A stretch of DNA of 64,000 nt, taken from positions 1 through 64,000 of the forward strand of contig SVNP01000002.1 of the NCBI GenBank assembly GCA_015066805.1, written 5' to 3'. The notes under the pieces were generated by a model that ran no database searches, was not told the origin of the DNA, and saw nothing but the letters and a program-made list of their open reading frames with translations. Of the stretch, positions 63,701 to 64,000 are shown piece after piece (the stretch's first letter is position 1; every line of letters starts with the position of its first letter). Both the position numbers and the translations under genes were made by a program. This DNA is from Ruminococcus sp. (lineage in GTDB: Bacteria; Bacillota; Clostridia; Oscillospirales; Ruminococcaceae).

Positions 63701-64000
63701 GGAGTGACAGTAAAACTGACAGCTTCCTTGATAACTTCCGTGATTCCTACGCTAACATGACAGGTGAACGTCGTAACGGCTACAATTACGCACAGACTTC
63801 CCCCAACAGCATCGCCTCCAACCCCGATGCCTACCGCATCCCCATTGATGGCACTACCGTAAAAGACCTGATCGTATATCCCTCCAAACCTATCAGCAAC
63901 GCCAGTTCTGTTGTGGCAAAAGGCTGGTACGATTACGGCGATGCATGGGCCATCATCGGCAGCATTAAAAACCAGGAGCTGGTTTACGGCGATGAAACTT
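54742..64000 (+). CDS. giant secreted protein with fibro-slime, Cna-B and PL10 pectate lyase modules (3' truncated by window)
   Basis: The frame is open from ATG 54742 (GGAAAGGCGGTGAAAGATCGC upstream) to the window end, at least 3086 residues; the ORF track omits it. Modules by residue: a signal/anchor segment about 20-43 (VAICFAVLMGIVALYYCLL); an unknown region with an EF-hand-like loop near 236; two carbohydrate-binding-like beta-sandwiches about 390-530 and 550-730; a fibro-slime core near 1264-1290 (FKFSGDDDVWVYVDGQKVLD); an EF-hand-like loop near 1909; a Cna-B domain about 2018-2150; and a SpaA-like domain about 2152-2240 with a further Ca-loop (DTDGDGLWSAEE). Then come beta-sandwiches about 2283-2415 and 2442-2588 joined by a Thr linker, and a PL10 pectate lyase about 2590-3017 (IDNEITCAQIRFLSKVYQATG, GWCQQHDPQTLEPGWARA, SVLWARFYS). 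It is secreted, may be wall-bound, and acts on pectin. Confidence 0.85.
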   Translation, partial: MKSATIRKMENHARQVVRNVAICFAVLMGIVALYYCLLPALAENASETDVYVFFDNGLSKYEGKTTDGVKTVVVGSVYSSESDYSADATLEMKLLADVISENGAHWNAVKAQLGDAVKGDGTITNINPANVYVSTATVRVGNYITFSAWDSGTVYDTMANYRVNAASREWGYDYVDFQWVSPKTAMTYGNNCYYAPPQLMINRYAAEAAIYSGGPKALRQMIYQHGDTYNTTEYYDANGDGTIDTNAGDINIQLNASSKPEVNGAWANPQNAYGRTFYDAVLDMKGKFGAPTDVNDLAANSQSANGVTREGSVALNGNGDNGLRDANTIYHATATFFDYFSDWELAGNPLAEHITSYTHDSEDGKAKEELFALNQTVSDGMVVLTENFDNAEDMLVFTNVSDKANSNVNVRDNANDTHTADGSHFLQIYARGIAEYKLPADATGDVFSSSVWVRQAHNKTDTLTVSLYYELNGTAHTITLNEFAYTGWSNWTLLETGLFSVPDGATNAALRYSSVNTYRLDDFTLKYESSGRNVTTTTYNWEQKTLIDFEDSTKANPSDYGFSLINTGWEPNVNDIPEGYGAYLTLSNTLEDAWELTPDSNKLLNVWHNPLVYNTGVLSAGKYRLTVDVQEVCVWNTDNNGLDEWGLGSVYIYITTDGGATLVPIASQTGISGKSDGIGTATLTGEFTLDADADALLCFQTFPGPYIEWNTSMGTDSCYYDNIKLEYEQATTVTNWVNGEEVTLTVDAKENNNAQDDYAKQLGITLSSKSDVENRKGMELFLNIADTKDSNDDGITKNGNVVPQGSGAYSNKENYLIEGNAFATGAVKLVAKHYHQYFDGSVTAANRKMEFVSEEVLAEYAAGSIFISEYFAPPIGANATRLSLVAVESGTEILISHIDVSKALLNTNGTFSEGTNRIAYSYQGLSFNDAISRYYVAAGADANSVVPLYFGSNSWMTGNLRYYLGDRKNQPLFTADEVQKALEYIGVESLLTRDDYINTQYGDTPIKSDNGKDTYVGAYLIPLSREYWINLFGYGLTYPGDTSGVVANGNSLIYNRNPNWETDNEPLGGSNSRGVENLVIYNPDLDIITLANTAQTLEAPYFNTDFLRGENPDNAVYGDVYENVDFAFAYNEDSEYYEFDSTKAWYAVRLTQNGTTGKYYMDYYNYSQLVDHYDGSTTGNVVSYAADSTIRYPGVTKADGSWGDSNGSSQTLYQFLPFNSPATNDRFATENLMFGMKLDIPFNMAKTLTYNGDQLATTTTSNSMFKFSGDDDVWVYVDGQKVLDIGGTHTAVGGFIDLKNGYGVLGSTYADYTGVWENSSDLSTLAPALTSGKDQAIVSLEKAAFAALASLEELELVRDDVNSLGVGQATAWIGNTEQVHEEVDFFDDAYTFATAGGSVGYFQYRARLVKAGEYVIDINIPNKINGSMNGGTVTFDLSVFTMTENDDNTTSTTIIDGNEKFEYQIIDHELTIYYMERGLNSSNFKLAFNFVPNADREVEKSWGDGADAHTDDAILVALYGADPGEASGKFNLLDTDYSLLRLIGHTALENSSNDLMSSGFIGDQDKVSVRFQLDDANINSAAALSINGMPITEEVYKQLHNSAMGLTIYVDNNEVLIDEDDNYVGFEFFDPKDAADKHSYNAAGFETQYCTNDWGTGKNVTDAQKHSAIKLHDTATDSGTVIKIEFNQVDVTNNMPEPENGVNGWGFFNTSAWLIEAFGWDVDNNTAVPVLSRGITTASESTVHATDRKSGNARTLNASDMLIYITNVLRERNNSAIAEENGTTTLYIQAPNVTANAVVPGDEMTLNYNESKSRKPLLGVGRWTNIFKFDAENYTIDATYNGKADHSFPHVLKTFTAAGDARATMIVLGGGESLNQALNLEDVVYDTTFAVTDFGYSEPKLYGDGNFDWDGDGQPDVGVYLLDEASDWLALWEGLPSAKNINNADYKYQYFIRELAILEKNDQGKYVTKTDANYRTTYYADYVAEGNEITPVYFKINDETVGLYSLDTDEGKVVISNEEVTKATITKAWAGVDNSEKIEVLVDVYVEDPAIPGVITLYDTVTIGPDNNWAVTLEDMLVYNNNETNPQKLIYYAAEEALEDFTATYNGVRVTKTYGGSQLVVYQLNTVTTADPVTGEDKDSYALTVTNQKSGFVLEVDKFDEDGTTPLEGATFILYEWTGEGNPNDYLDANGKKSWDTDGDGLWSAEEIMANVGFGLWVPVSDGEETETESVTPQNEDKTASVETPRSRKVLNKVVQTATATVSQVNGSTTYTTVKKVGAIAATEITSDISVNFANTTSSAYFDLAIKASQKSDNPLTYNGTTYSKALSIGSGQSLSFIIPENYTATVTMLMRMRYVDKTATIAFDGGDPIPVPLYDDDNCVITVELTAGSHSFTRVSGAEILLYYIAVDVEPVGTTASSQGGETTTTTTTMTAQQTLMSAASLVINGNPGNNNYVQGTQFVYYQAEGNNIQSNGNLKSLNFNTHEQSLTIDGNTYKTKGVKMQGQTRIGFSIGIKGTLYVYVNGQNGAGNINITSLSTGRVYSSAVSASGTTGVEVLTFELEEFGEYSIAKGDGAQFFVEAIYFGPPQVRLPFDNATDAELMMDLINNNKLRYDSNDPGEYVDPEEWYKSELATLTAYKLIEYQIKVPYAGIGGWTKEQGNGTPFPPTNNNWGQGTIDNEITCAQIRFLSKVYQATGNTDFYDSLIKGIEFILGDAYVGEYYKDNKGGINSGQQKDTGLRYANGGFAQRFDESESAYHHQITFNDNAMVNVLRILSEIGTASGDFSFLTVKNPELAKEALDAVHQGVQCILDCQIIVNNNASDYQFQYTYKDKYVNGDGTITSRVNIPVATDKWHGRYTGWCQQHDPQTLEPGWARAFEPPSISAGESVNVITYLIEYYNSSICTPELKAVLPRRINAAVDWISSEDIKLHVELITGTETYVKDKDGNTTTNSNSRMYLQASDTSVLWARFYSVMDGVTPLWCDRDWSDSKTDSFLDNFRDSYANMTGERRNGYNYAQTSPNSIASNPDAYRIPIDGTTVKDLIVYPSKPISNASSVVAKGWYDYGDAWAIIGSIKNQELVYGDET

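Noticed and set aside
1-64000. tRNA, rRNA, insertion sequences and prophage genes
   Set aside because: I looked by eye for TTCGAAT-type T-arm sequences, transposase or integrase motifs and found none. A tRNA scan would be needed to exclude a tRNA formally.

Overview
The window looks like a Firmicutes/Bacillota chromosome from the Clostridia, most likely an Oscillospiraceae (Ruminococcus-type) gut or rumen bacterium. This is inferred from a type III glutamine synthetase, threonine-rich linkers in secreted proteins, fibro-slime and Cna-B surface modules, a PL10 pectate lyase module, Gram-positive Shine-Dalgarno sequences, and near-consensus sigma-A promoters (mostly 17-bp spacers). There is no rRNA, CRISPR array or insertion sequence, and I found no tRNA by eye.

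Layout. 1-600: AT-rich small unknown genes. 600-4440: short membrane proteins, a PAP2 phosphatase with an overlapping membrane-fused XRE regulator, and an SDR enzyme. 4485-8112 (minus strand): an overlapping operon of GntR regulator, ABC ATPase, two ABC permeases and a CPBP protease, autoregulated from a palindrome. 8236-8546: an array of perfect hairpins downstream of a Thr-rich lipoprotein gene. 9694-19934: housekeeping genes (a DD-carboxypeptidase-like protein with all three catalytic motifs altered, pgi, P-loop protein, yceD-rpmF, DUF512-der-plsY-gpsA, rplM-rpsI). 20097-32268: an ArsR/CDF metal-efflux pair, two paralogous zinc-ribbon membrane proteins, glutamine synthetase III, mutY, an SGNH esterase lipoprotein, aspS and a CNNM/CBS protein.

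32569-50617 is one large co-directional exopolysaccharide locus of the Wzx/Wzy type. It holds a Wzz-like protein, a phosphoglycosyl transferase, two GT2 glycosyltransferases, an EpsG-like polymerase, a flippase, rmlA and rmlB. It also carries three PLP-dependent enzymes (two clear DegT aminotransferases), a PIG-L deacetylase and four different ATP-grasp ligases. There is no N-acetyltransferase and no rmlC or rmlD. The simplest reading is a polymer built from amino sugars whose free amines are capped by ATP-dependent amide ligases (amino acids or other carboxylates) rather than by acetyl transfer. This is the best candidate here for an undescribed system.

50788-53459 is a LysR regulator with a TRAP-type large permease and a tiny membrane partner but no binding protein. 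53797 to the right edge encodes a coiled-coil protein, a signal peptidase I that overlaps it by 137 nt, and a giant secreted protein (at least 3086 residues, open at the window edge). The giant protein combines carbohydrate-binding-like modules, a fibro-slime core, Cna-B/SpaA-like domains and a complete PL10 pectate lyase module. It is missing from the supplied ORF track, which shows only antisense shadows there.
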